Positions 8,414-18,204 of a stretch of 63,106 bases of DNA are shown piece by piece. This DNA is from CAZJQD01 sp964548165 [NCBI: uncultured bacterium] (GTDB lineage Bacteria > UBA8481). The DNA is taken from contig CAZJQD010000011.1 of assembly GCA_964548165.1 (NCBI GenBank), positions 17,532 to 80,637 on the forward strand. Direction: 5' to 3'. The notes beneath the pieces were generated by a model that ran no database searches, was not told the origin of the DNA, and was given only the letters and a program-made list of their open reading frames with translations. The position numbers were made by a program, and so were the translations under genes. Positions within the stretch are counted from its first letter, which is position 1; every line of letters begins with the position of its first letter.

Positions 8414-9693
8414 CGGCGATCCTCCCAGCGCGGGATGAGAACAACGCCGGCGACGCCCGCGCCGACGAGGGCGGCCAGCACCGGCGCGAGCGCGGCGAGC
8501 GCGGCGGCGAGTCCCAGCGATGACGGCGATGCGGCGGCACCGGGGAGGGAGAAGCCGGCGGCGATCTCGGGGACGGCCAGGAGCGTCAACGCCATCCCGA
8601 GGGCCGTGCCCCAGGCCGCGCCCACCGTGACGGGCCCGGCGAGCATTCTGGCGAAGTGGCGGATGATGGCGCCGCGAGGCTCGGCCAGCTGGTGCAGGAG
8701 CTCGGCTTCTTCGCGGCGGGCGAGAATGAGAGCGGCGGCGCCCGCGGCCGAGCTGGTGGCGCCGAGGAGCCCGAGGATGAGAGCGACGACGATCGCGGCG
8801 GCCGCGAGGATGAGGTCGAGTTGCGCGAGCTGTCGGGATCGCTCGCCGGGATCGCTGACCTCGAGGCCACGCGCGCGGAGCGCGATCACGAGGCGCTCGG
8901 CGCCTGCCGGCGAATGGGGAAAGACAATGAGTCGCCGCGCCTCTTCGCCGTCGTAGGCCGCGTTCATCTTTCGTACCCACGCGATCGGCGCGAGAACGCC
9001 CAGCAACTCTCCGCGCCCCGCGAAGCCCGCGAGACGCGCCGTGACGGCGCGCGGCCCCTGGGGACTGGAACCCAGGGAAGAGGCGCCGGCCTCGAGCGTG
9101 AAGGTTCGCCCGATGAAGGCACTTGCCGAGAGGCGGGGAAGGCCCTGCGCGGGGGCGAAGGCGTTGTTGTAGGCATCCAGGAGGATGCGGGGGGCGAGCA
9201 CGGGTAGAGGCTCCATGTCCCGGAACTCCCCGGGATCGATCTCGGGCGCCAGCCAGGCCAGCGCGGTCGCGTCCACGCCCAGGACGGCGACGTCACTGCC
9301 GTAGCCGCGGCCGGCCAGGCTCCCGTGCACGCGCGCCGGCACCGTCAAGGCCTCCTCGATCGCGATCGCCGCGACATCGGGATCGCGGCCCAGCTCGCCG
9401 TACAGCGTCTCGGGCACGGCGCTCCCGCCCAGCGAGAGCGGGCCGAGGGCGATCCGGGTGGGGGAGACGATGAGCGCGTCCTCGGGGAGGCCCTGGTTGA
9501 TCCAGGACGCGACCGCGGCGCGGACATGCAGGCCGGCGGCGCCGGCCGCGGCGAGGAGGAAGGCGACGACGAGGGCGGCGATGGCGGGAAGGCGACGCGC
9601 GAGCCGAACGGAGGGCGGCGGCGGTACCCGCGGACGGGCGATCGCTCGCTTGTGCGCGCCCTCGTTCGAGCCGCTCGTGGCCACGATGCTCAC
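8410..9693 (-). CDS. FtsX/MacB-like ABC transporter permease
   Basis: 427 residues beginning with GTG at 9693. One N-terminal membrane segment (about 32-55) is followed by a roughly 220-residue extracytoplasmic region. Three hydrophobic segments follow: LILAAAAIVVALILGLLG, a middle one near AGPVTVGAAWGTALG, and the C-terminal one ending VAGVVLIPRWEDRR. This 1+3 topology is that of MacB/FtsX/LolC permeases. These extrude lipoproteins, peptides or macrolides, or act mechanically, rather than forming a classic channel. The GTGA overlap with the ATPase gene shows they form one transporter. No periplasmic adaptor (MacA) is encoded nearby. Confidence 0.8.
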   Translation of the reverse strand: MSIVATSGSNEGAHKRAIARPRVPPPPSVRLARRLPAIAALVVAFLLAAAGAAGLHVRAAVASWINQGLPEDALIVSPTRIALGPLSLGGSAVPETLYGELGRDPDVAAIAIEEALTVPARVHGSLAGRGYGSDVAVLGVDATALAWLAPEIDPGEFRDMEPLPVLAPRILLDAYNNAFAPAQGLPRLSASAFIGRTFTLEAGASSLGSSPQGPRAVTARLAGFAGRGELLGVLAPIAWVRKMNAAYDGEEARRLIVFPHSPAGAERLVIALRARGLEVSDPGERSRQLAQLDLILAAAAIVVALILGLLGATSSAAGAAALILARREEAELLHQLAEPRGAIIRHFARMLAGPVTVGAAWGTALGMALTLLAVPEIAAGFSLPGAAASPSSLGLAAALAALAPVLAALVGAGVAGVVLIPRWEDRR

Positions 9694-10382
9694 GCGATCA
9701 CCTGCCCGTTCTCCAGGCGAAGCACCACGCTCGCCTTCGCGATCAGCTCCTCGTCGTGGGTGGCGATGAGCAACGGGCATTGCGCCGACCGCGCGACAAG
9801 CAGGGCACGGATGGTGCTCGCGGTGGCCGCGTCGAGCATGGCGGTCGGCTCGTCGAGGAGAATGGTGGCGGCCTTGCCACAGAGGGCCCGCGCCACGTTG
9901 GCGCGTGCCTGCTCGCCGCCGGAAAGGTAGGAGGGAGGACGGTCGGCGAGGTGGTCCAGTCCCACGCTCGCCAGCGCCGCGCGCGCCTCTTTCTCTCCGT
10001 CGAGGGCCGGGAGGCGGCCGGACGTGGGGCCCAATCTCCTTCGAGCCGTTTCCGCGAGGTTCCCCAGGACGCTCTGTTCCGCGAAGAAGAGCGGTTGCTG
10101 GGCGGCGAAGGCCACAATACGTCGGCGCGTGGCGGCGCGCGTGACGTCGCCGAGGGTTCGCAGGTCGAGCCCCGCGTGGCGGACGATCCCGGCCGTGGGG
10201 GGCAGGAGACCGGCGGCGAGCGCGAGGAGCGTGCTCTTGCCCGAGCCCGAGGGACCGACGAGGACGGTCAGGGAGGAGCCGGGCGTGGTTGCCTCCAAGC
10301 GCAGGGAGGCGGGACCGAGCGTGAATCCGGGACGAGCAAGCGAGACGGATTCGAGTGCGATCACGGGTGGGGTAGCTCCCAT
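9690..10382 (-). CDS. ABC transporter ATP-binding protein (LolD/MacB-like)
   Basis: 230 residues, a single nucleotide-binding domain. Walker A is GPSGSGKST, the Q-loop is AAQQP, the signature is LSGGEQARA, Walker B is ILLDEP, and the H-loop histidine is in ATHD. The size and lack of extra domains fit the LolD/FtsE/MacB-N group, which powers FtsX-like permeases; such a permease is encoded immediately downstream with a four-base overlap. Upstream, 23 bases away, is the DUF3352-like gene on the same strand. Confidence 0.93.
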   Translation of the reverse strand: MGATPPVIALESVSLARPGFTLGPASLRLEATTPGSSLTVLVGPSGSGKSTLLALAAGLLPPTAGIVRHAGLDLRTLGDVTRAATRRRIVAFAAQQPLFFAEQSVLGNLAETARRRLGPTSGRLPALDGEKEARAALASVGLDHLADRPPSYLSGGEQARANVARALCGKAATILLDEPTAMLDAATASTIRALLVARSAQCPLLIATHDEELIAKASVVLRLENGQVIA

Positions 10383-10405
10383 GTCGCGCCTTCCCCCCCG
10401 ATCCT

Positions 10406-12058
10406 CTACCGTACCAGTTGCTTGATGGCTTCTTTGGGAATCGAGAGGTCGAGGGCGAGGGATCGTCCCTGGAAGCGCAGGGCGATGGTCGCCGGCGGAC
10501 CGGTCGGGGAGGCGGTCGGAGGGGCCGCGTCGTCACCGGCTGTGGGCGTGACCGGCTTGAAGGCCGCGACGTCGATGAGCGCCCAGCCGACCAGCTTATC
10601 CCCCAGGTCGCCGAGGGCTTCCTTCCAGGCGGCGCCCGGCGCCTCCGGTGTCCGGGCGCGACGCAGGGCCTCGTCGATGAGGGCCGTATCGTCACCGGTC
10701 ACGGTGAGGTAGAAGTCCTGCTCGCCCGATCGCACCCGACCGAATCTCTGCACCACGCGCTGGGTGTTCATGCGGGCGAAGAGCGCGAGGACCTGGGAAT
10801 CGGCGCCCGGGGGAGGTTGCAGGTTGAGATGGGTCGTGATGGCCAGTCCCTCCAGGGAGACGCCGGAGCGTTCGAGGACGGGGAGCGTCTCCGCCGACTG
10901 CGAGATATTCTCGAGCCCCGCGCCACGCATCAGCCGGCTCATCGACTTCACGCCGTGATCGCGGAGCGCGGCGAGGCGCCCGATGAATTCGTCGGCGCCC
11001 TGTGAGGGGATGGTCTGGAGGGTGACGGAGAGGACGTCCGCGGGCTTGGAGGGTTCCCAGTTCACGAAGGCGACGGCCATCTCCCGGCTGATGACGTCGA
11101 GGCTGGCGCGCATGACCGCGATCACCTCCGTGTCCTCCAGGATGGGTTCCAGGACCGTCAACATCTTTGCGGAGGCTCGTCGCATCCCCTCGGGATTGAC
11201 CCGCGCGCCGGCCATGATGCGCGCGGGCGGGAGGTGATCGACGAGCGAGGGCGCGCCTGCGGCGTCCTTGAAGGCGTCGCCGAGCCCGCTGCCGTCCTTC
11301 AGATCGAGGATGAGGCGGAGGCCATAGGCCCTGGGAGAACCCACGAGGCTGGCCTGGACGCCGTTGACGGACTCCAGGGCGGACGTGAAGAAGGCGACGC
11401 CGAGTCGGGCGGAACCCGGAAGCGCCGCGCCCATCTGGGTGCCGGCATCGCGCGCGGCCGTGATCGCGGCGGGGGAGAGATAGGTACTGAGCAGGCTCCC
11501 GGCCGGTGGCGCAGGAATGACCAACGGCGCCGAGTCGAGCGCCACCAGGTCGGCAACGGGTTCCGCCTGGGCGGCGGCGATCAGGTAGCCGCGCCTGAAG
11601 AGGACGAAGGCGCCCTCGAGCCCGACGGGCTCGCCGGCCTGCAGCGCGCTGGCCTCGACGTTGAACGCCTCCGCGAGGGTCGCGAGATCGTCGACGGGAA
11701 GGAAGCCGACGACCACGGGCCTGCCGCCGGCAAGGCGCGCGGCCATGCCGAGTGGGCGTGACTCGTCCAAGCCGAAGCCGGCCGGATTCGCGAGCGCATC
11801 CTGGATCACCCGAGGTAACGGACGGGTGATCATCTCGAGCCCGACCGGAAAGCCCGTGATCGCGCCGGCCTCGCGCAGGGTCTCGCGGGTGCCCGCGAGC
11901 GAGGGGATCTCGGCGTAGATCTCGGTCGTGGCCGGCACGAGGGCCCGCGGGTCCGGCAGGGTCTCATCCCCGGACCGGAGCAGGAACCACCATCCGGCGA
12001 AGGCCAGGGCGGAGAGAACGAGGACGAGGAGCCCGAGGGCGAGGGTGCGTTTTGACAT
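10406..12058 (-). CDS. DUF3352-like secreted or membrane-anchored protein
   Basis: 550 residues with an N-terminal hydrophobic segment (about 5-26, LALGLLVLVLSALAFAGWWF) behind a short basic leader. A large outside domain starts LVPATTEIYAEIPSL. That opening and the overall size resemble DUF3352 proteins, which have no established biochemical function. Repeated phrases on levels of modelled values such as LVALDSAPLVI show no catalytic motif that I recognise. The in-frame region upstream of the ATG at 12058 lies antisense to the transhydrogenase gene and is rejected. Position suggests co-transcription with the ABC transporter. Confidence 0.65.
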   Translation of the reverse strand: MSKRTLALGLLVLVLSALAFAGWWFLLRSGDETLPDPRALVPATTEIYAEIPSLAGTRETLREAGAITGFPVGLEMITRPLPRVIQDALANPAGFGLDESRPLGMAARLAGGRPVVVGFLPVDDLATLAEAFNVEASALQAGEPVGLEGAFVLFRRGYLIAAAQAEPVADLVALDSAPLVIPAPPAGSLLSTYLSPAAITAARDAGTQMGAALPGSARLGVAFFTSALESVNGVQASLVGSPRAYGLRLILDLKDGSGLGDAFKDAAGAPSLVDHLPPARIMAGARVNPEGMRRASAKMLTVLEPILEDTEVIAVMRASLDVISREMAVAFVNWEPSKPADVLSVTLQTIPSQGADEFIGRLAALRDHGVKSMSRLMRGAGLENISQSAETLPVLERSGVSLEGLAITTHLNLQPPPGADSQVLALFARMNTQRVVQRFGRVRSGEQDFYLTVTGDDTALIDEALRRARTPEAPGAAWKEALGDLGDKLVGWALIDVAAFKPVTPTAGDDAAPPTASPTGPPATIALRFQGRSLALDLSIPKEAIKQLVR

Positions 12059-12160
12059 GGCGAGAGAGTAAGGGATTGCCCTCCGAGTGGCGAGCGACGA
12101 GTGGGGGGCGGGCAGGGGACGGGAGAGGTCGGGCTTGATTTTGGGGAGGGGCCGGTGAAA

Positions 12161-13300
12161 ATGGACCTTCCTATGAAGATTACGGTCCTGAAGGAAGCGG
12201 TGGGCGGCGAGAAGCGCGTGGCGCTGGTGCCGGAGACGGTGGCCAAGCTGGTCAAGGCGGGATTTGCGGTGGCCGTGGAGCCCGGAGCCGGAGCGGCGGC
12301 CGGGTTCACGGACGCCGAGTATGCGGCGAAGGGTGCGGAGGTCGGCGGGACCGCGGCGACGCTCGTCCCTGCCGCCGATGTGCTTCTCGCGGTGCGCGCC
12401 CCATCGGACGCGGTCGTCGGCGCGCTGCGGAGCGGCACGGTCGTCATCGGCATGCTCGCGCCGTTCCAGAACGCGGAGGTCTTGAAGAGACTGGCGGATC
12501 GTGGAGCCAGCGCCTTCTCGCTGGAGCTCCTGCCGCGCATCACGCGCGCGCAGTCGATGGACGTGCTCTCGTCGCAGTCCTCGCTGGCAGGCTACCGGTG
12601 CGTGATCGAGGCCGCGATGCGGCTGCCGAAGATCTTCGCCATGATGATGACGGCTGCCGGCACCCTCTCGCCGGCCCGCGTCTTCATCCTCGGCGCCGGC
12701 GTCGCCGGGCTCCAGGCCATCGCCACCGCGCGCCGCCTCGGCGCCGTGGTCGAGGCCTACGACGTGAGGCCAGCGGTGAAGGAAGAGGTCCAGAGCCTGG
12801 GAGCGCGGTTCGTCGAGCTCCCGATCGAGACCAAGGATCTGGCGGACTCCGGGGGTTATGCAAAGGCGCAGGGCGAGGAGTTTCTCAAGAAGCAGCGCGA
12901 GCTGATGCAGAAGCACGTCTCTCAGGCCGACGTCGTCATCACGACGGCGCTCATCCCCGGCAGGAAGGCGCCCGTCCTCGTCACCGAGGAGATGGTCCAG
13001 GCGATGAAGCCGGGAACGGTCCTCATCGATCTCGCGGCCGAGCAGGGCGGCAACTGCCCGCTCTCGAGGGCGGGCGAGGACGTCATCGTCGGCGGCGTCA
13101 CCATCGTCGGCATGAAGGACGTGCTCTCCGGGGTCGCCCAGCACGCCTCCATCGCCTACTCCCGCAATCTCGCCTCGTTTCTCGCATCGTTGGCGCCGAA
13201 GGAACCGGTCGTCACGATCGACGTCGCCGATGAACTCGTGGCGGCGACGCTCGTCACCCATGAAGGCCGCGTCCGCTTTGGCGCGGCGGAAGGAAAGTAG
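12161..13300 (+). CDS. pntAA: NAD(P) transhydrogenase subunit alpha part 1
   Basis: 379 residues, the NAD-binding domain I of the proton-translocating transhydrogenase. It begins MKITVLKEAVGGEKRVAL after a short leader. Typical features are GFTDAEYAAKGAEV, LLPRITRAQSMDVLSSQ, the VFILGAGVAGLQAIATARRLGA Rossmann turn (shown here only in part: GAGVAG) and VIVGGVTIVGMKDV. The enzyme passes hydride between NADH and NADP at the cost of the proton gradient and so supplies NADPH. ATG 12161 has a G-rich Shine-Dalgarno about ten bases upstream; ATG 12173 is an alternative. The next gene follows after three bases. Confidence 0.95.
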   Translation: MDLPMKITVLKEAVGGEKRVALVPETVAKLVKAGFAVAVEPGAGAAAGFTDAEYAAKGAEVGGTAATLVPAADVLLAVRAPSDAVVGALRSGTVVIGMLAPFQNAEVLKRLADRGASAFSLELLPRITRAQSMDVLSSQSSLAGYRCVIEAAMRLPKIFAMMMTAAGTLSPARVFILGAGVAGLQAIATARRLGAVVEAYDVRPAVKEEVQSLGARFVELPIETKDLADSGGYAKAQGEEFLKKQRELMQKHVSQADVVITTALIPGRKAPVLVTEEMVQAMKPGTVLIDLAAEQGGNCPLSRAGEDVIVGGVTIVGMKDVLSGVAQHASIAYSRNLASFLASLAPKEPVVTIDVADELVAATLVTHEGRVRFGAAEGK

Positions 13301-13303
13301 CCC

Positions 13304-13623
13304 GTGGACGCCTCTCAACTGCTCACGGCGATCACCGTCTTCACCCTGGCCTGTTTCGTCGGCTTCGAGGTGATCTCGAAGGTGCCGCCCCTCCTGCATA
13401 CCCCCCTGACCTCTGGTTCTAACGCTATCTCGGGGATCACGATCATCGGCGCGCTCATTGCGACCGCGGATGGGCAGTCGGACTGGGCGACCTGGCTGGG
13501 CGTTATCGCCATCGTCCTGGCGATGATTAACGTCGTCGGCGGCTTCGTCGTCACGCACCGGATGCTGATGATGTTCGCGAAGAAGAAGAAGCCGGCCGCC
13601 GCCGGTACCCAGGGAGCGGCACG

Positions 13624-13627
<4 letters not shown>
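13304..13627 (+). CDS. pntAB: NAD(P) transhydrogenase subunit alpha part 2 (membrane)
   Basis: 107 residues with about three membrane segments. It is the small domain II piece of the three-subunit transhydrogenase; GFEVISKVPPLLHTPLTSGSNAISG and GGFVVTHRMLMMF contain the conserved family motifs. It starts with GTG and its stop overlaps the ATG of pntB in ATGA. The C-terminus ends in a lysine-rich, alanine-rich tail. Confidence 0.95.
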
Positions 13628-15021
<1,394 letters not shown>

Positions 15022-15043
15022 GTCGACGGACGCGGAGATTCAC

Positions 15044-16681
15044 GTGACCTCGACCGAGGCCCCGTCCGTGTCTCCCTCTCGGTGGATTTCCGGGCCTCCT
15101 CTCCACGCCCTGATCCTTGGCGCCGTCCTGGCCACCCTGAGCGCAGCGATCCTCGACGAGACGGCGCGGGGGCAGTTCGATTGGTTCGACATGTCCGTCT
15201 TCCTCGACGCGGGGTACCGGACGTGGCTGGGGCAGGAGCCCTACGTCGACTTCTTCTACCTGGCCCAGCCCCTTCACCTCTGGTTCCACGCGCTCTTCTT
15301 CGAGCTCTTCGGGTTCAACCAGGCCGCGGTGCTCGCGCACCTGCACGCCTTCAACACCGCTGCCATCCTCCTGATGACCCTGCTGGCGGGACGGCTCCTC
15401 AGCAGGGGGCCGGCGCTCCTCGTCAGCCTCCTCTTCGTCTTCTCGTTCTACGGCCCCATTGCTCACCCGTGGTACGATCAGAACGCCTACTTCTTCATTC
15501 TCGCGGGGCTCGTCCTGCTGGAAATGGCGCGCACTTCCGGGATCCTTCGGGGCGCGGCCGCGTTCGGCGCGGGCGCGGCGGCGGCGGCGGCGTTCATGAT
15601 CAAGGCCAACGTCGGTCTCGCCGGCGGCGGAACACTCCTGGTAGCCGCCGCCTTCTCCGCGGGGTTGCGCGACGAGGCGCGGCTGGATCCTGTCGCCGTC
15701 CTCAAGAGAGGTCTCTTATCGATGCGGGGGATCGGCGGGGGACTCGCACCCTTCGCCGCGGGGTGGGTAATTGTCGTCGGCGCGTGCCTCCTCGCCCTCG
15801 AGTCGCCGCGCGAGTTCATCTACCAGGCGTTTATCGCCTACGACTCCCGGTCGCGGCTTGCCAACCTGGAGAAATTGCGCAACGTGCTCCTGGTGCTTCC
15901 GTTCACCTGGATCCTGGTTCCAGCCGCGCTCTTCACCAAGAGCGCGGGACCGGCATGGCGCCGCGGTCATGCCTGGGACCTCCTCATGCTGCACATGCTG
16001 GCGTTGACCGGGCTGGCGACGGCGTTTTCCGGGTCGATGAGCCTCCATGCCAAGATCACGTTTGTGGCTCCCACCCTGCTCTATCTCTTCCGCCTGTCCG
16101 CCGATCTGCCGCTTGAGCGCATCGCGAGGGAACTGGTCGAGTCGCTGATCGGGGTCACGGCCATCTTTCTCACCGTTTATGCGGCCTACGCATCCATGCC
16201 GCCGAGCGCATGGAGCTGGCGCGGATCGAACCGGAACGATTCCTACGAGCTCCAGGTCGAATCCTTCCGGGGATGGCGGTGCAACCCGCGGACGGGTATC
16301 GGCGTGGACAGGACCGTGGCTTGGATACGCGAGAACGTGCCGAGGGACGAGAGCCTCTTCATCTTTCCGGACTGCACGGTCATCTACGGGATGACCGGTC
16401 GCGAGAGCTTTCCCGGCGTCTCGTTCATCTGGCACCTGAATCACCTGCCGCCACCCGGCCCGATCTACGACCGCGTGCGCGCGCGCATCCACGAGCGCCC
16501 GCCGCGTTGGGTGGTCCTTCACATGCAGGACGAGGTGGTCTTCTTCGACACGAACCTGATGCTCGACTGGATGGGGCTGAGGAGCCTCTTCACGGAGCGA
16601 TACGACGAGGTCTGGAGCGAAGGTGAATTCCACATCCTGCGCCTCAAGCAACCCGGGGCCTTGGCCACCCCGAGCCCGTGA
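15044..16681 (+). CDS. GT-C-like polytopic membrane protein, tandem paralogue 1
   Basis: 545 residues with roughly ten hydrophobic segments and a soluble C-terminal part of about 150 residues. The first outer loop reads FDWFDMSVFLDAG followed by GQEPYVDFFY; acidic residues there are where GT-C glycosyltransferases place their catalytic aspartate. The C-terminal part includes ENVPRDESLFIFPD and VIYGMTGRESFPG. I infer a lipid-linked-sugar-dependent glycosyltransferase, but no named family is certain. It starts with GTG at 15044. Its stop overlaps the GTG of the next gene, a clear paralogue sharing these motifs. Confidence 0.7.
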   Translation: MTSTEAPSVSPSRWISGPPLHALILGAVLATLSAAILDETARGQFDWFDMSVFLDAGYRTWLGQEPYVDFFYLAQPLHLWFHALFFELFGFNQAAVLAHLHAFNTAAILLMTLLAGRLLSRGPALLVSLLFVFSFYGPIAHPWYDQNAYFFILAGLVLLEMARTSGILRGAAAFGAGAAAAAAFMIKANVGLAGGGTLLVAAAFSAGLRDEARLDPVAVLKRGLLSMRGIGGGLAPFAAGWVIVVGACLLALESPREFIYQAFIAYDSRSRLANLEKLRNVLLVLPFTWILVPAALFTKSAGPAWRRGHAWDLLMLHMLALTGLATAFSGSMSLHAKITFVAPTLLYLFRLSADLPLERIARELVESLIGVTAIFLTVYAAYASMPPSAWSWRGSNRNDSYELQVESFRGWRCNPRTGIGVDRTVAWIRENVPRDESLFIFPDCTVIYGMTGRESFPGVSFIWHLNHLPPPGPIYDRVRARIHERPPRWVVLHMQDEVVFFDTNLMLDWMGLRSLFTERYDEVWSEGEFHILRLKQPGALATPSP

Positions 16682-18204
16682 ACGGGTACGCCCCGGATCG
16701 GCGTTACGGCGTCGCCCTACTCGCGCTCATCCTGGCAACCTCCGTTGCGCTCATGGTGACCGCGCGCCTCCAGTTCGACTGGTTCGACATGTCGGCGTTC
16801 CTCGACGCGGGCTGGCGGACCGCTGGCGGGCAGCAGCCTTACGTCGACTTCTTCTACATCGCCCAGCCCGTTCATCTCTGGATGCATGCGCTCTTCTTCC
16901 GTCTCTTCGGCTTCAACCAATATGCGGTTCTCGCCCATCTCCTGGCCGTTCACATCGCCTTCTCTTTCCTGCTGGCGTACTGGGCCCGGCGGCGACTGGC
17001 GTCCCTCCCGGCATTCCTGGTGACGACCGCAGGCGTCGTGGCCTTCAGCGGGCCGGTCGCTCATCCCTGGTACGATCTGACGGCGACGCTCTGGTTTCTC
17101 GCCGGACTGGTCGCTCTGGATGCCGGCCGCGGAGGCAGACCCGATCAGGGAGGAACCTCGACGCCACGGCGTGGGCGCGCGCTCGCGCTCGTCGCCTCCG
17201 GATTCCTGGCTTCGCTCAGTTTCTTCACCAAGGCGAACATCGGCCTGGGAGCCTTCCTCGCGCTCGGTGGACAGGTCCTCTTCCTGTCGCCGCGCGCGCG
17301 CTCGGTTGGTGGATTCGCCGCGGGAGCATTGCTCTGCGCCGCGGCCGTCCTCCTGTCACTCGTCGATCCGATGGAGTTCATTCGCCAGGCCTTCTTTGCC
17401 TACCCGTCCAGCGGGCGGCTGGGCAACCTCCTGCTTCTCTACGACGTCCTGACCGTGCTTCCCTTCACCTGGTGCGCGCTCCTGGTGCTCGGTGCCTCCC
17501 TGGCCGGTGGCCGGGCCTGGTGTCGCGATCATGTCCTGGCTGGAGTCGAAGTCGCTCTGGTCGCCGTCGCCGGGATCTTCGGGGCCTTCACCGGATCGCT
17601 GGGGATCGAGTCGAAGGGCGCATTCGCCGGACCCATGCTTGTCGTCGCCTGGTCCCTGGTCTCTGAGCTTCCCGCCCCTCGCCGCCGCGTCTTCACGCTC
17701 GTAGCGGCTCTCCTCACCACGGCCGTGCTCGGCCAATCGCTTTTTGCGTCCTGGCCCCCGCACGCGTGGCTCTGGCGGCCAACCAGCCACGAGAGTACCT
17801 ATGCGATGCGCCACGAGTCATTCCGCGGATGGAGAACGGCCGCAACATTCGGCCCCGGCATCGACCGCGCCGCGGCCTTTCTCGAAGCAAACGTACCGCG
17901 GGATGAGCCGCTCCTCATCCTCCCGGACGCCACGGCCCTCTACGGCATGACAGGCCGCCAGGGTTACCGGGGCGCGCCGTTCCTTTTTCATATCCGCCAG
18001 GTGCCGCCGCCGGGCCGTGACCTCGAGGCGTTTCGCTCCCGGGTCGGCACCTCGCCCCCTAAGTGGATCCTCCTGCATCGCCAGGAGGAGATTCCCTGGG
18101 CCCACACGGAGGCGACCCTTCAGTGGCTGGGGCTGGAGCCGCTTCTCGATTCGTACACGACCGTGCACCGCGACCCCGACTTCACCGTTCATCGCCGGCG
18201 ATGA
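16678..18204 (+). CDS. GT-C-like polytopic membrane protein, tandem paralogue 2
   Basis: 508 residues, same architecture as its upstream neighbour. Shared blocks are QFDWFDMSAFLDAGWRT, QQPYVDFFYIAQPVHLWMHA, FFRLFGFNQYAVLAHL, AHPWYD and the C-terminal ANVPRDEPLLILPDATALYG. These show a tandem duplication that has diverged considerably. Probable inner-membrane glycosyltransferase of GT-C type acting on the periplasmic side; donor and acceptor unknown. It begins with GTG inside a GTGA overlap, and its own TGA overlaps the ATG of the photolyase gene, so all three genes are coupled. Confidence 0.7.
   Translation: MNGYAPDRRYGVALLALILATSVALMVTARLQFDWFDMSAFLDAGWRTAGGQQPYVDFFYIAQPVHLWMHALFFRLFGFNQYAVLAHLLAVHIAFSFLLAYWARRRLASLPAFLVTTAGVVAFSGPVAHPWYDLTATLWFLAGLVALDAGRGGRPDQGGTSTPRRGRALALVASGFLASLSFFTKANIGLGAFLALGGQVLFLSPRARSVGGFAAGALLCAAAVLLSLVDPMEFIRQAFFAYPSSGRLGNLLLLYDVLTVLPFTWCALLVLGASLAGGRAWCRDHVLAGVEVALVAVAGIFGAFTGSLGIESKGAFAGPMLVVAWSLVSELPAPRRRVFTLVAALLTTAVLGQSLFASWPPHAWLWRPTSHESTYAMRHESFRGWRTAATFGPGIDRAAAFLEANVPRDEPLLILPDATALYGMTGRQGYRGAPFLFHIRQVPPPGRDLEAFRSRVGTSPPKWILLHRQEEIPWAHTEATLQWLGLEPLLDSYTTVHRDPDFTVHRRR

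Noticed and set aside
12059-13558. Long N-terminal extension of the DUF3352-like frame
   Set aside because: It is antisense to the transhydrogenase genes, and the ATG at 12058 begins a good membrane anchor.
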